From positions 1-40,252 of the forward strand of contig CALDYJ010000096.1 of the NCBI GenBank assembly GCA_937941095.1: DNA of 40,252 bases, given 5' to 3'. The translations under genes were made by a program, and so were the position numbers. The notes under the pieces are model-generated. The model had not been told where the DNA came from. It did no database searches and was given only the letters and a program-made list of their open reading frames with translations. This document shows positions 1 to 9,800 of the stretch, in pieces; within the stretch, counting starts at the first letter, position 1; every line of letters starts with the position of its first letter. This DNA comes from an uncultured Saprospiraceae bacterium (GTDB lineage Bacteria; Bacteroidota; Bacteroidia; Chitinophagales; Saprospiraceae).

Positions 1-227
1 TCAATGAGTCAACACTTATTGGATTCAATCTTCCAGAAGCTACATCAGCGACACTAAGAGTGTTTGATGTATCAGGAAAGACACTTAGAGTAATTGAAGG
101 CGATTTCGCTAGAGGTTACAACGAGGTTTCAATTGAGAGAAGTCAACTACAGGCAACTGGAGTACTTTACTACCAATTGGATACTGATACTGATTCAGCA
201 ACTAAGAAGATGATTCTTATTGACTAA
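1..227 (+). CDS. T9SS-secreted protein, C-terminal fragment (5' end outside window)
   Basis: The reading frame is open from the left edge (first full codon at 3) to TAA at 225-227, giving about 74 residues. They form a type A T9SS C-terminal sorting domain: IGFNLPEA near the start, a VFDVSGK strand-turn, GYNEV, a GVLYYQLDT strand and a terminal ATKKMILID. The same block ends the two complete paralogs downstream (IGFEIPTEG...KKMIVID and IGFNLPEAG...KKMIIIQ). This is therefore the tail of a third member of the same family, exported across the outer membrane and then anchored or released when the domain is cleaved. Nothing can be said about the rest of the protein. A strong terminator follows 15 bases after the stop. 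Confidence 0.9.
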   Translation, partial: NESTLIGFNLPEATSATLRVFDVSGKTLRVIEGDFARGYNEVSIERSQLQATGVLYYQLDTDTDSATKKMILID

Positions 228-241
228 TCACGATTAGTTTA

Positions 242-282
242 TCTAGTCCGCAGCCTCCGGGTTGTGGACTAGATTTTTTTTT
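242..282 (+). terminator. Intrinsic terminator after the first T9SS gene
   Basis: A 13-bp stem (243-255 with 260-272, two G-U pairs) closes a 4-base loop TCCG and is followed directly by a run of nine T. It lies 15 bp past the stop codon, the expected place for a Rho-independent terminator. Confidence 0.9.
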
Positions 283-391
283 AAAAATTCTAATAGCGAT
301 CTAAACTGTTATAAAAAACAAAAACACTATGAGTTCTTAACAAACACTCAAACTTTTATCTAAACACAGTTTAAATCGGTTTTTGGGATGA

Positions 392-429
392 GTCCCTTTA
401 CTTGCAAAAGTAAAGGGACATTTTTTTTG
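392..429 (+). terminator. Second, isolated terminator-like hairpin
   Basis: This is a perfect 12-bp stem (392-403 with 408-419) with a GCAA tetraloop, followed by eight T after a single A. It lies 165 bp beyond the stop codon and 110 bp past the first terminator. It may be a backup terminator or the 3' end of a short unidentified transcript starting between 283 and 391. Confidence 0.75.
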
Positions 430-887
430 GCCTTGCCTAAAACCCATACAAATTCCAAAGAAATATGACTTGTTCCCGTGTTTACGTCACAAGAAAGCTC
501 ATAGAATAAATGTCCATTGAGCTTAATGAGAAGTTTGTTCTAAACGCACTGTCACATAATGATGACATGATTACTTTCTATTATAACATTCATATTACAT
601 TTTTGAATTATAAACAAACAGCAGTCTCGCAACACTCACCATATTGAGACCCTTCAAAATCTGTAATGGATTTGCATTTGCAATTAAGCAAATCAGCATA
701 TTTCCATAACTAGATTTCAAATTCATATACACGGAATTGACGACTTCAATGTCAGCACATGCACTAGGCATTTGTGTTTATTCTATATCATATTAATGCA
801 TTTTGAAGACCCCCCTTAGAAGAAATACCTCATCCTATTGATGTTGGTACTTATTTGAAAATTTATTTACTAATCAAAATTAGCATT

Positions 888-3800
888 ATGAATGATCCTA
901 AACGTTTACTTAGGTTTTTAAACGTTAGGCCCGGAAAACTAAAAACACTATTTGTTCTCCTAGGTCTGACAATTTTTTGTTTTTCATCGATCTATTCCCA
1001 AGATCCTTGTAGTGAATCACCCTTTGATGAAGACTTTCCAGTTGCAGCTCCAGGGGTGATCATAAATGATTCCATCGATTTAAGAGAAGGATGCGCTTTA
1101 ATGACAAATCCTATTCTTCAAGCTGGTGGAGAATACGTTGTCCAATTAGCAGCATTTACTTCATACGAATTTGAAATTTGTAGAAACAGCAATGGCTTTT
1201 ATCCACAAACTGAAGTTTGGTTAGACGATGTCAATGCAGTTGCAAATTACGATGGACGATTTGATGGTGCTGATGGAGATGAATGTTTTACATTGTCTTA
1301 TTCTTCCTGTGATGTTGAAGACATCTATTTTGTATTGTATGCTCACGAATGCATAAGTTCTTGGCAAGAATTTGAATTGAAAGTCATTTCTTGTACAACA
1401 TGTAGCATCACTTGCAGTAATCAGATTGCTTCATTAGATCAAGATGAATGTGTTGCAGAAAGTATCTCCTTAACTAATCCTACAATTACTGGTTCTTGCT
1501 TCGAATTAGCAGATCTTGAATACGCTCTTCTTGATGAAAATGATGTAGAAGTGGCTACTGGTGCTTGGGATGCGGCCGAAGAAGCTTTCGAACCAATATT
1601 AGGACTTGCACCTGGATGTTATTCAGTAGTTTGGTCTTATGAAGACGGAACTTGTATTTATGAAGTTGAAAATCCTTGTACACTCTGTTTGAATGATGTT
1701 ATCTTGAGTTGCAAAGGAGGAACAAGAGAGATTACTTCTATTTCAGATTGCACTTCCTCAATGGCGGTTTCATCAATTATTAAAGGAAGCATTTGTGAAG
1801 ATACAGGTGGAGATGATTGTTTCGTCTATGAAGCTTCTTATAATGGAACTGATTGGTATGAAGATGATCTTCCTTTTCCAGCTTTAGGTACCTATGAAGT
1901 AAGTTTACGAGTTAGGTATTATACAGATTGCGCAGATGAGTCCACGCTATACATTGAGAAAATGGTTACTTGTTTTACGGCACAAGTTGTAAATAATAGT
2001 GGTCCATCTTGCTCATTAGGAAATAAATCATCTTGCAATTATTGTGGGATGGATAATGCTACTGATGCTCCTACATTCAGCTATTGTGGTGCTACGGTAA
2101 GTGAACCAACTTCTCTGGATGTAGAAATTGGGGTGTGTGGAATTCTCGAAAATGGAGACACTGACATTGATTTGAATAATGTCAGCACAGATGCTAACGG
2201 ATTTATTGATCAGTTAAAAGCATTAGGATATAATATATTATTGCCTGATTGCATTCCAGGATCTGGATCTCTTGACGAAGGTGATGGTGCGGGTCGAGGA
2301 ACATCTTGTAATTTCACCATTGACCACATAATCGAAAGAACTTGGACAGCTTTTGTAGAAGTTAATGGCGAAAGAAGAGAAGAATCCTGTGCTGAATACA
2401 TCTTTGTTTTAAAGCCTTCTATTGATTGTATACAAGTTGAAGATTATTTAGCTGAGTGTACAGGAGAAGCATTAGCCTTAGAACCTGCAAATTTAGTTGG
2501 AGACATTGCAAATGATAATGTTGATCCTGCCCTAGATGGATATTTTCCACAATATGCACCTTATTATGTGACGCCAGAAGGAGATACTGTTTCTCTTTTA
2601 GGTACTGGTGTTTGTCACATAGCAGCAGCAGTTAAAGGAGATACAGAATATACAGCATCTTGCCCTATAAAGAGTCACCTTTTAAGAAAATGGAATATCT
2701 CTGATTGGTGCGCAGCAAGAAGTGGTGATACAGCAAATGATTACCGTCAATTAAGACAAAATGTAAAAACAGAAGATACAACTGCTCCAACTTGGGATGA
2801 TGATGAGTGTCCAGGCATCAATGATGATGGTGGGAGTAATAAACCATTTGAAACTTCAGTAGGAACTGATTGTATGGTGCTTACAGATGTAAGCGTATAT
2901 TTTCCAAAAGCAACAGATTTGTGTTGCGATGTGGATGACTATTCTGCTAAAGTTTATTTTGGTTCTAAAACTGAAATACCAAGTTCAATCAACGAAACAC
3001 TTCAAGTTGGTGAAGGAACAAACTACGTGCTAAGCAAAGGATTTTATAGAGTTGACGTTACAGAAAAAGATGCTTGTGGTAATGAGTCTGATGTCTGCAG
3101 TGTTTACATAAAAGTTCTTGACACCACAGCTCCATCAATTACAAACAATAGTGCTAATGGTCAACAATTAACTTTAGTCGATGGTAAATTTACTTACTGC
3201 ACTGATGATGTAAATTGTGATCCGGATGATAATTGTTCAGCTGATGATGACATCACAATACAAATCGCCTTAATGCCAACCGATGGGTCGGATCCAGTTT
3301 TCTCTTCTGACTGCATTGAGTTTGAATGTAGAACGGACACCGTTATGATCATCGGAAGATTCACAGATGAATGTGGCAATTTTAATGATTGCATGACTGA
3401 AATTACTTTCAAAGGAGGAGCATCATTAGTATGTGACGATTTAGTTGATCCGACAACAGCAGTTTTATGTAGTGCTTATTCAGAAATGGAGATTTATGGT
3501 ACACCTCCTTCTGTAAATGCAAATTGTGGAGGAAAACTGGAATGGTCGGATGATGATTCTGATTTAAAGTGTGGTACTGGTACAATCATTAGAACCTTTT
3601 TTGTAACAAAAGACGGAGCTCAGGTGATTGGGTCTAACGAATGCGAGATGAAGATAAAAATTGAAGACATCGATTTAGTGATAACTCCGCCTGTCAATTT
3701 AGATCCGGGAGATTGCGATACAACTAATTACATATGGAATGCACCAACAAGTAATAGTGAAGATTTATGTGTAGATGATGTGGTCATTACTTTGCAAACG

Positions 3801-5543
3801 CCAGATGAGGTTATAGATGAAACATGTCCAGATATTGATGTAGTCAGGACTTGGAACATTACTAGGCCATGTGATCCTGATTTTACCACAATAGTTGTCA
3901 TGGATACTGTTAGGTTTGTAAAGTGCTGCCCTGATGAAGTTACCTCAGATTTGTTTGCTCCTAGCACAGAAAATCCTGACGGTTTTGCGAACGATAAAGT
4001 TTTTGTTGATCTAGAAACTAGTTCAGATTTTACAGGATTTACTTTTCAATTATTAATATCCGTTGATACTGACTTGTGTACAGTATTAAGTAACACTGAA
4101 GTTGCGGAAGAGATAAAAACACTTTGTACAAATGATGATAATATAATAGTAGGAGATACTATTTCAACGGGAAGTAGGCCTGAATGGTCAAGAGCGACTA
4201 GAACAGGAGCGGAATGTTACATTATCTTAGTTTGGGCCGGAGGAGTAGACGACAAACCTTGCTGTGAATGTGGATTTACCTTTTATCGAGAAATTTTACC
4301 AAATGGTCGATCTGTTGCTGGTAGAATTTTCAATGAAGAATTAATTCAAGTAGAAGAAGTCATGGTTGATCTTCAGAATTCTTCTGAACCGGTTGACATG
4401 ACAAATTCAGATGGAGAGTATTTGTTTGAAGAAATTCCATCAGGAAGTAATTATAACGTCATTCCTCAAAAGGATACAAATCCATTGAATGGTGTGACTA
4501 CTTATGATATAGTATTAATCTCCCAACACATACTGGGCTTAGGTAGTTTAAGCACGCCATATAAGTTAATTGCTGCGGATGTAAATAACGATGGCCAGAT
4601 TACCACTTATGATCTGGTACAATTAAGATCATTGATTCTTTACACAATTAATGATTTCCCAAGCAATACAAGTTGGAGATTTGTTGATGCTGCTTATCAA
4701 TTTCCAGATGTCAACGATCCATGGGGACAAACTTTCCCTGAACAATACGAAATTGTCAATTTAGACAATGACATGTTGGTTGATTTTGTTGCTGTAAAAA
4801 TTGGAGATGTAAATTGCTCTGCGATCACGAGTAATGCTGCACCAGCTGATATCAATAGTAGAAGGGCGCCACAAGTAATAAGTGCTTTAGATAAAGTACT
4901 TAAGCAAGGCGAAGAAGTTGATTTAGCTTTTTCTTTTGAAGAAATTCAAACGCTTAATGCTTTACAATTCACCATTGGATTTGATAAAACTGCTTTAGAA
5001 ATTGTAGATGCTTATTCAAACGATGACAAATTACATGCTTCAAATTTTGGATGGAATACGATTGAAGAAGGAGCATTGACTTTTGCTTGGAGTAATCATA
5101 CTCAAATGGAGGTTAAAGATTTATTCAAACTAAAAGTTATTGCGAAACGAGAAGTGAAGTTGAGTAATGTTATCAACATCAACTCAAGATTTACAGATGC
5201 CATTTCTTACAATGAAGAAGGAGCAGCTTCTGAACTTCAGCTTGCTTTCATTAATAGTATTGGACAACAATATGTGGATAATGGTTTGATGCTTTATCAG
5301 AATAATCCAAACCCATTTAAGGAATTTACAAACATTGGTTTCGAAATTCCAACTGAAGGCTTAGTTAAACTAACGGTCTTCGACATCAATGGTAAATTAA
5401 TATTATCAAATGAAAAAGTATTTGCAAGAGGGTATAACGAAATCAGGATTTCAAAAGATCAATTGTCTCTTGGAGGGGTACTCTATTATCAATTAGATAC
5501 TTCTGCAGGTACTGCAAGCAAAAAGATGATTGTGATAGATTAA
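888..5543 (+). CDS. Giant T9SS-secreted protein with HYR-like, dockerin-like and cohesin-like domains
   Basis: The protein has 1551 residues from the ATG at 888. A TTG 33 bases upstream is also in frame, but ATG gives a normal basic n-region. The signal sequence has its hydrophobic core at about 20-33 and cleavage near SQ-D (about 38). Then come a Cys-rich N-terminal module (about 40-180, ending in a CTTCSITC cluster), Cys-rich HYR-like repeats with DTTAPS and DACGNES motifs, a carboxypeptidase-regulatory-like beta domain (AGRIFNEE..SDGEYLFEEIPSG), a dockerin-like segment near 1197-1255 (NGVTTYDIVLISQHILG, then the Ca-binding loop DVNNDGQITTYDL), a cohesin-like beta domain at about 1328-1456 (QFTIGFDKTALEIVD, LTFAWSN), and the T9SS sorting domain (NPNPFKEFTNIGF...KKMIVID) to the end. 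It is likely a cell-surface or released adhesive/structural protein. The function is inferred from architecture; no enzymatic domain was seen. Confidence 0.85.
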   Translation: MNDPKRLLRFLNVRPGKLKTLFVLLGLTIFCFSSIYSQDPCSESPFDEDFPVAAPGVIINDSIDLREGCALMTNPILQAGGEYVVQLAAFTSYEFEICRNSNGFYPQTEVWLDDVNAVANYDGRFDGADGDECFTLSYSSCDVEDIYFVLYAHECISSWQEFELKVISCTTCSITCSNQIASLDQDECVAESISLTNPTITGSCFELADLEYALLDENDVEVATGAWDAAEEAFEPILGLAPGCYSVVWSYEDGTCIYEVENPCTLCLNDVILSCKGGTREITSISDCTSSMAVSSIIKGSICEDTGGDDCFVYEASYNGTDWYEDDLPFPALGTYEVSLRVRYYTDCADESTLYIEKMVTCFTAQVVNNSGPSCSLGNKSSCNYCGMDNATDAPTFSYCGATVSEPTSLDVEIGVCGILENGDTDIDLNNVSTDANGFIDQLKALGYNILLPDCIPGSGSLDEGDGAGRGTSCNFTIDHIIERTWTAFVEVNGERREESCAEYIFVLKPSIDCIQVEDYLAECTGEALALEPANLVGDIANDNVDPALDGYFPQYAPYYVTPEGDTVSLLGTGVCHIAAAVKGDTEYTASCPIKSHLLRKWNISDWCAARSGDTANDYRQLRQNVKTEDTTAPTWDDDECPGINDDGGSNKPFETSVGTDCMVLTDVSVYFPKATDLCCDVDDYSAKVYFGSKTEIPSSINETLQVGEGTNYVLSKGFYRVDVTEKDACGNESDVCSVYIKVLDTTAPSITNNSANGQQLTLVDGKFTYCTDDVNCDPDDNCSADDDITIQIALMPTDGSDPVFSSDCIEFECRTDTVMIIGRFTDECGNFNDCMTEITFKGGASLVCDDLVDPTTAVLCSAYSEMEIYGTPPSVNANCGGKLEWSDDDSDLKCGTGTIIRTFFVTKDGAQVIGSNECEMKIKIEDIDLVITPPVNLDPGDCDTTNYIWNAPTSNSEDLCVDDVVITLQTPDEVIDETCPDIDVVRTWNITRPCDPDFTTIVVMDTVRFVKCCPDEVTSDLFAPSTENPDGFANDKVFVDLETSSDFTGFTFQLLISVDTDLCTVLSNTEVAEEIKTLCTNDDNIIVGDTISTGSRPEWSRATRTGAECYIILVWAGGVDDKPCCECGFTFYREILPNGRSVAGRIFNEELIQVEEVMVDLQNSSEPVDMTNSDGEYLFEEIPSGSNYNVIPQKDTNPLNGVTTYDIVLISQHILGLGSLSTPYKLIAADVNNDGQITTYDLVQLRSLILYTINDFPSNTSWRFVDAAYQFPDVNDPWGQTFPEQYEIVNLDNDMLVDFVAVKIGDVNCSAITSNAAPADINSRRAPQVISALDKVLKQGEEVDLAFSFEEIQTLNALQFTIGFDKTALEIVDAYSNDDKLHASNFGWNTIEEGALTFAWSNHTQMEVKDLFKLKVIAKREVKLSNVININSRFTDAISYNEEGAASELQLAFINSIGQQYVDNGLMLYQNNPNPFKEFTNIGFEIPTEGLVKLTVFDINGKLILSNEKVFARGYNEIRISKDQLSLGGVLYYQLDTSAGTASKKMIVID

Positions 5544-5545
5544 AT

Positions 5546-5598
5546 AAAGGCTTTAGGATGTCACGTTTCATCCCATAAACCGACATCCTGCCTTTTTA
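5546..5598 (+). terminator. Bulged terminator after the 888-5543 gene
   Basis: AAAGGC (5546-5551) pairs with GCCTTT (5590-5595), and AGGATGTC (5555-5562) pairs with GACATCCT (5582-5589). A 3-base bulge and a 19-base loop are left over. A short T-run follows. It begins 2 bp after the stop codon. Confidence 0.7.
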
Positions 5599-5621
5599 AG
5601 ATAGATTTTTTAGTGATGTAC

Positions 5622-5655
5622 AATCCGCTTCGAATTTTTCGGAGCGGATTTTTTG
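5622..5655 (+). terminator. Second terminator after the 888-5543 gene
   Basis: A 12-bp stem (5622-5633 with 5639-5650, one wobble pair) closes an ATTTT loop and runs into a T6 tract. Its stem and T-run are stronger than those of the hairpin just upstream. Confidence 0.85.
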
Positions 5656-5680
5656 TATTGCTTTCAAAAAATACCCTTTA

Positions 5681-5717
5681 TTGGGTAGTAAAAATGCGAA
5701 TATATAATCTATATTTG
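5681..5717 (+). promoter_or_regulatory. Candidate promoter inside the intergenic region
   Basis: TATATTTG at 5710-5717 matches the Bacteroidota -7 consensus TAnnTTTG. A TTG lies at 5681-5683, but the 26-base spacing is longer than the usual 19-23. If active, it would start transcription near 5724, more than 1 kb upstream of the next large ORF and just ahead of two terminator-like hairpins. Confidence 0.4.
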
Positions 5718-5723
5718 CCATGC

Positions 5724-5953
5724 GACAGGCACACGCTATGATCGCAGAGTTTATATAGCAGAAGCTCACACAACAAAACGTTTTAATCCCTGTTGTTTCC
5801 CGTAACCGATCACACTGTACAGTAATGTACGTTTAAACACGTAGTTTAAAAAAAATTACAAATTATGATCTCATGGACTATATCAAACTATGTTTGCCAT
5901 TCTTGTTGGTTGAAAAACCAATTGCGATCTATCAATTCTGATGGATCTTTTTT
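5724..5953 (+). ncRNA. Candidate small RNA or leader transcript
   Basis: The interval is framed by the TATATTTG element at 5710-5717 and a terminator-like hairpin at 5926-5953. It includes a hairpin TTGGTT-GAAA-AACCAA at 5906-5921 just before the terminator. It also contains a 31-codon ORF (ATG 5865 to TAA 5960) that reads through the terminator stem, so the transcript could instead be a short mRNA. I do not recognise it as a known RNA family. The call rests only on the arrangement of signals. Confidence 0.3.
5926..5953 (+). terminator. Terminator-like hairpin within intergenic region
   Basis: A 9-bp stem GATCTATCA/TGATGGATC (one U-G pair) closes an ATTC loop and is followed by six T. No large gene ends nearby, so it would terminate an intergenic transcript. 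Confidence 0.6.
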
Positions 5954-6005
5954 CATTTAAGCAACACATGTGATACACTAAAGATTATCGGTTATGGGAT
6001 GATAA

Positions 6006-6047
6006 CATTCGGTGAGGCTTTGTAAAAAGCCCACCGATGTTTTTTTT
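6006..6047 (+). terminator. Strong terminator upstream of the tandem repeat
   Basis: CGGTG/CACCG and GGCTTT/AAAGCC stems are separated by one bulged A, with a GTAA loop. CAT and ATG extend the base, followed by eight T. It lies about 460 bp past the previous gene's stop and 770 bp before the next start, so it ends a transcript that starts within the intergenic region. Confidence 0.8.
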
Positions 6048-6063
6048 ACCCTACCTCGGTTTA

Positions 6064-6272
6064 GAATAATCGAATAATCGAATAATCGAATAATCGAACA
6101 GTCGAACAGTCGAACAATCGAACAATCGAACAATCGAACAATCGAACAGTCGAACAGTCGAATAATCGAACAGTCGAACAGTCGAACAATCGAATAGCTC
6201 GCACAGTTCGAATAGCTCGTACAGTTCGAATAGCTCGCAAAGTTCTAATAGCTCGTACAGTTCGTCCAGCTT
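6064..6272. repeat. Short tandem repeat: 16 octamers then 9 nonamers
   Basis: From 6064 to 6191 there are sixteen 8-bp units of three closely related types (GAATAATC, GAACAGTC, GAACAATC). At 6192 the period changes to 9 bp: GAATAGCTC alternates with GYACAGTTC-type units to 6272, a higher-order 18-bp period. Minus-strand translation would read as LFDYS/LFDCS-type low-complexity peptide. I regard that as a by-product of the repeat, not a gene. Confidence 0.95.
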
Positions 6273-6813
6273 CAAATACGTATGTCCTTGATAAAAAAGA
6301 TAGAAATTAGAAAAGTTTTAAAAAAAATCAAGCTGTAAGTAACTGTTAATGAGTGAATTGTGACTTATTTTGATTTTTATTTCCTTTTTTATGAAACAGT
6401 TTGAACCCACCTAAGTTTAATTCTACAACACATTCCAAAAGGACTTATATGTTCTTTTAAGAATAGTGCCATTCCATAACCTTCCCACAAACCGATCTTT
6501 GTAGACCGACGTGTTTACAATTGCAAATTATTTATTCAAGCGAATAGATTTCATTCTGTACTACAGTTTTGAAATTCTTCTATTTGTTTGTTTTGATGTT
6601 TGGGATTGTGTGACTCGTATACCCTTAACTAAATTTTTATTGATAGCATCAAGCTAAACACTTGTGTTTTGCTTGTGCTTAACTGAGACCTCTGTGTGCA
6701 AATGCACACCCTGGAACGGTATGGCTATGCCTATACATATAAAAATGACTTATAATTTTTTGACTTATTTGAATAACGCTTTAATTTTTTTACACTAAAA
6801 AATCTCTTACACT

Positions 6814-9800
6814 ATGAAGCACTTTTTAGACCCTATATTAAATAACAAAAGGGTTAATACTTCGAATTATTTTCCCGTAGAGAACACCCAAAGTCTCATA
6901 AAAAACATTGGGAAAGTCTTAGTCATGATGACACTTTTACTAGGTATGCAAACTTCAATTTTTGGACAGTGCATGCCTCTTCCTGTAGTAGCTGATCAGG
7001 ATTCTACACGAATTTTGCCAACAACATGCGACGTTTCAGATACTTTTGCAGGTAAAACTGGAAACGTTTGGGAATTTACAATTGACAATGCAAAATCTTA
7101 CGATTTTAAAATTTGTGCATCAGGTTTTACGCCTTCAGCGGAGCTTTACGATGCACTTCCTGCAGTAGCTCCAGAATTGGATATGTCATCTGCTGTAAGT
7201 GCAGACGGCTGTATTACAGTTACTTATGATGCAAATGGCGTAGCTCCTTGTACTTCTGCAGATGATCTTATTTATTTAGCCATCTATTCTCATTCTTGTT
7301 TAAAGGATTGGAAAGATGTAACGATTGAAGTAAGTTGTTCTTGCTGTTCGATCGAATGTGCTGAAGATGTACACGTTGCTGCATCACAAGCTACTTGTTT
7401 AGCAAATGCTTTTACAATTCCAGTACCAACATTAGACGGCCCTTGTAATCCAATGGTTTCTTATGCTATTAGTCCAGCTTTGGCTCCTGCACCAGTTCCT
7501 GCTTCTCCAGTAGATGTAACGGCAACAACAGAATTAACTGTAGCAGCAGGTGTACCTGTTGGAGCTTATGTAATTACATGGACAGCAATGGACTGTGATG
7601 GTGGTACTTATGTTTGCGAACAAAATGTAATTGTAGAACCAATCATGGTTTGCAATGACAATGTAAACATTACTTTAGGTGCTGGTTGTTGGATTGATAT
7701 TACTCCTGACATGATTTTAGAAGCCCCTTGTGCGACAGATGCTGATTACACAGTTTGTGTAGAAGGTAATGATCCGGGTGATCCACGTATTACAACACCT
7801 GGTGTCCACACTGTTACTATCAAATACACACCTTTAGTTCCAAATCAATTTTCTGGTGTTTACTGCTGGGGATATGTAACTGTTGAAGATAAATCAGGTC
7901 CTACTTGTGATATTCCTTTAGCAGAGAGAGAAGTAAATATTTCTTGCGGGGAAGAAATTCCTTGCGCAGAACCTACATTTGATGATTGTACTGGAGTGGA
8001 TGATACAAGTATGACTACCGTAGAGTATGGAGTTTGTGGAGAAATTAATGGTGTTGTTGCTACAGAAGATGGTGATAGTGACCTATCTGATGATTTACCT
8101 TTGACGGTTAATGGTGTTGAGATTCCAGCACCGACACCTGCTGAAGCAGCACCTTATTTAGCTGCAGGATTTGTTTTAGATCACGTAATTGCAAAGACTT
8201 GGCAGGCAGTTGATGTCAATGGATTTGTATCAACATCTTGTATTCAATGGATATATATTTGGAGACCGGGATTGGTGTTTCCACCTTTGTTAAATGCAGA
8301 AGTTGAATGTGGTTCAGACATAGACGCCTGTTCTATGGCAGCTATCGATGCACAATATGTTCCTCACTATTCTAATCCTAAATTTGATGGACCTGCAGGA
8401 CCTGCAGTAACTTTACCAAGTGGAGATCCTGCAACTGCAGTTGATGCCGATGGTGATTTAGAATTCGTACCTATTTGTGATGGCCAACACATGGTTTGTA
8501 AATACAACGTTTCAAGTGAAGATAAACCATTGTTGGACTTATGCGGAACTACAGAAAAGATAATTAGAGAATGGATTGTAATTGATTGGTGTACTGGTGA
8601 TATTATTACTATCCCAGGATTTGGACCTTTCATAGAATACAAACAAATCATAAAAACAATAGATACTGAAGTTCCAGAATGGAGCAACTGCCCGGGAGAA
8701 GGAGATGCAGGATACGATGATGAGAATCCTATTGTTTTGACAACCTCAAATACAGGACCAAATCAATGTTACTTCTTCGGTCAATTGACTCATCCTACTG
8801 CAACCGATTCATGTAGTGATCCTTTAGTCTACAGTGCTGCTATTTATGATGTTAATGGAGCATTGGTTGCAAATGTTTTAGATCTATCAGTTCCAGTACA
8901 ATTGAGTACAGGAGAATATGCTATTGAGTATTTTGCAACAGATGATTGTACGAATACTTCTATTGATTGTACGGTTTGGTATGTTGTTAATGATGACGAT
9001 AAGCCTGTTGCAATTTGTGATGAAAGCACAGTAATTTCTTTGACCAATGTAATAAATGGAGATGCACAAATTTGTGCTCAAAACTTAGATTCAGGATCAT
9101 ACGATAATTGTGGCATTACAAGCATGATGGTAAAAAGAATGGGCGATGATGATTCTACTTTTGCGCCTTGCTTAACAGTAAGTTGTGCTGATTCTGGTAC
9201 TCCTATAATGGTTGTACTAAGAGTCATAGATGCCTCTGGTAATTTTAATGAATGCATGGTTGAAGTAGAAGTACAAGATAAGATTGGACCTTTCATTACT
9301 TGTCCAGATCCTATTAGCATAAACTGTACACAAGATTACAGTGATTTAAACATTACAGGAAATGTTTTAGCGGATGTTTCTAGTGCACCAGGAGGCAATG
9401 GATTTGCTTTTGATAATTGTGTTTTGGATTCAATTACCTATTCAGATGATGTGATGTTAGATTGTGGTGCAGGTTCAGTAGTAAGAACATGGACTGCATG
9501 GTCGAATGGAACAACACAAAGTTGTGACCAAACAATAGAAGTTACACCAAATACAGAATTTATAGTAGTATTTCCAGAAGATGTTTTAATGGATGGTTGT
9601 CCAAGTAGTATCGGAGATACAGGTGAGCCTATCGTAAGTGGTGCAATTTGTGCTCAAATTGCCATCAGTTCTGAAGATCAAAAATTTGAAGTAGTTGACG
9701 GTGCATGTTATAAAATATTTAGAACATGGACAGTCGTTAACTGGTGTAATTATGATCACCTAGCTGACAATACGGATTCTGGCGATGTAATAGATTTAGA

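Larger units (their letters stand above)
228..887. other. Long intergenic region with two hairpins, no gene seen
   Basis: These 660 bases hold the terminator at 242-282 and a second perfect hairpin with a T-run at 392-428. From 430 to 887 the sequence is AT-rich with no convincing ORF, tRNA or repeat. No good TAnnTTTG promoter element was found by eye upstream of the next gene, though one must exist if that gene is transcribed separately. Confidence 0.6.
5544..6813. other. 1.27-kb intergenic region with stacked terminators and a tandem repeat
   Basis: There is no convincing long gene here. It contains two terminators after the upstream gene (5546-5598 and 5622-5655), a promoter-like element at 5710-5717, a 31-codon ORF at 5865-5960 ending in a terminator-like hairpin, another terminator at 6006-6047, and a short-unit tandem repeat at 6064-6272. 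From 6273 to 6813 only weak hairpins are visible, for example GTGTGC/GCACAC at 6694-6709. This stretch probably holds the 5' leader of the next gene. Confidence 0.6.

Noticed and set aside
855..887. TTG start 33 bases upstream for the first complete giant gene
   Set aside because: The ATG at 888 gives a normal basic n-region and signal core; the extra 11 residues add a hydrophobic stretch with no role.
6064..6272. Possible CRISPR array
   Set aside because: Units are 8-9 bp and directly adjacent with no unique spacers; no cas genes nearby.
6051..6275. Minus-strand ORF with LFDYS/LFDCS repeats
   Set aside because: It is the translation of the 8-bp and 9-bp tandem repeat; the first part is not a multiple of three and there is no start context or conserved domain. 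Called as a DNA repeat only.
8367..8687. Long minus-strand ORFs inside the giant genes (also at 10926-11234, 14312-14680 and others)
   Set aside because: They mirror the codon pattern of the sense genes, which have full domain support; no independent start signals or domains.
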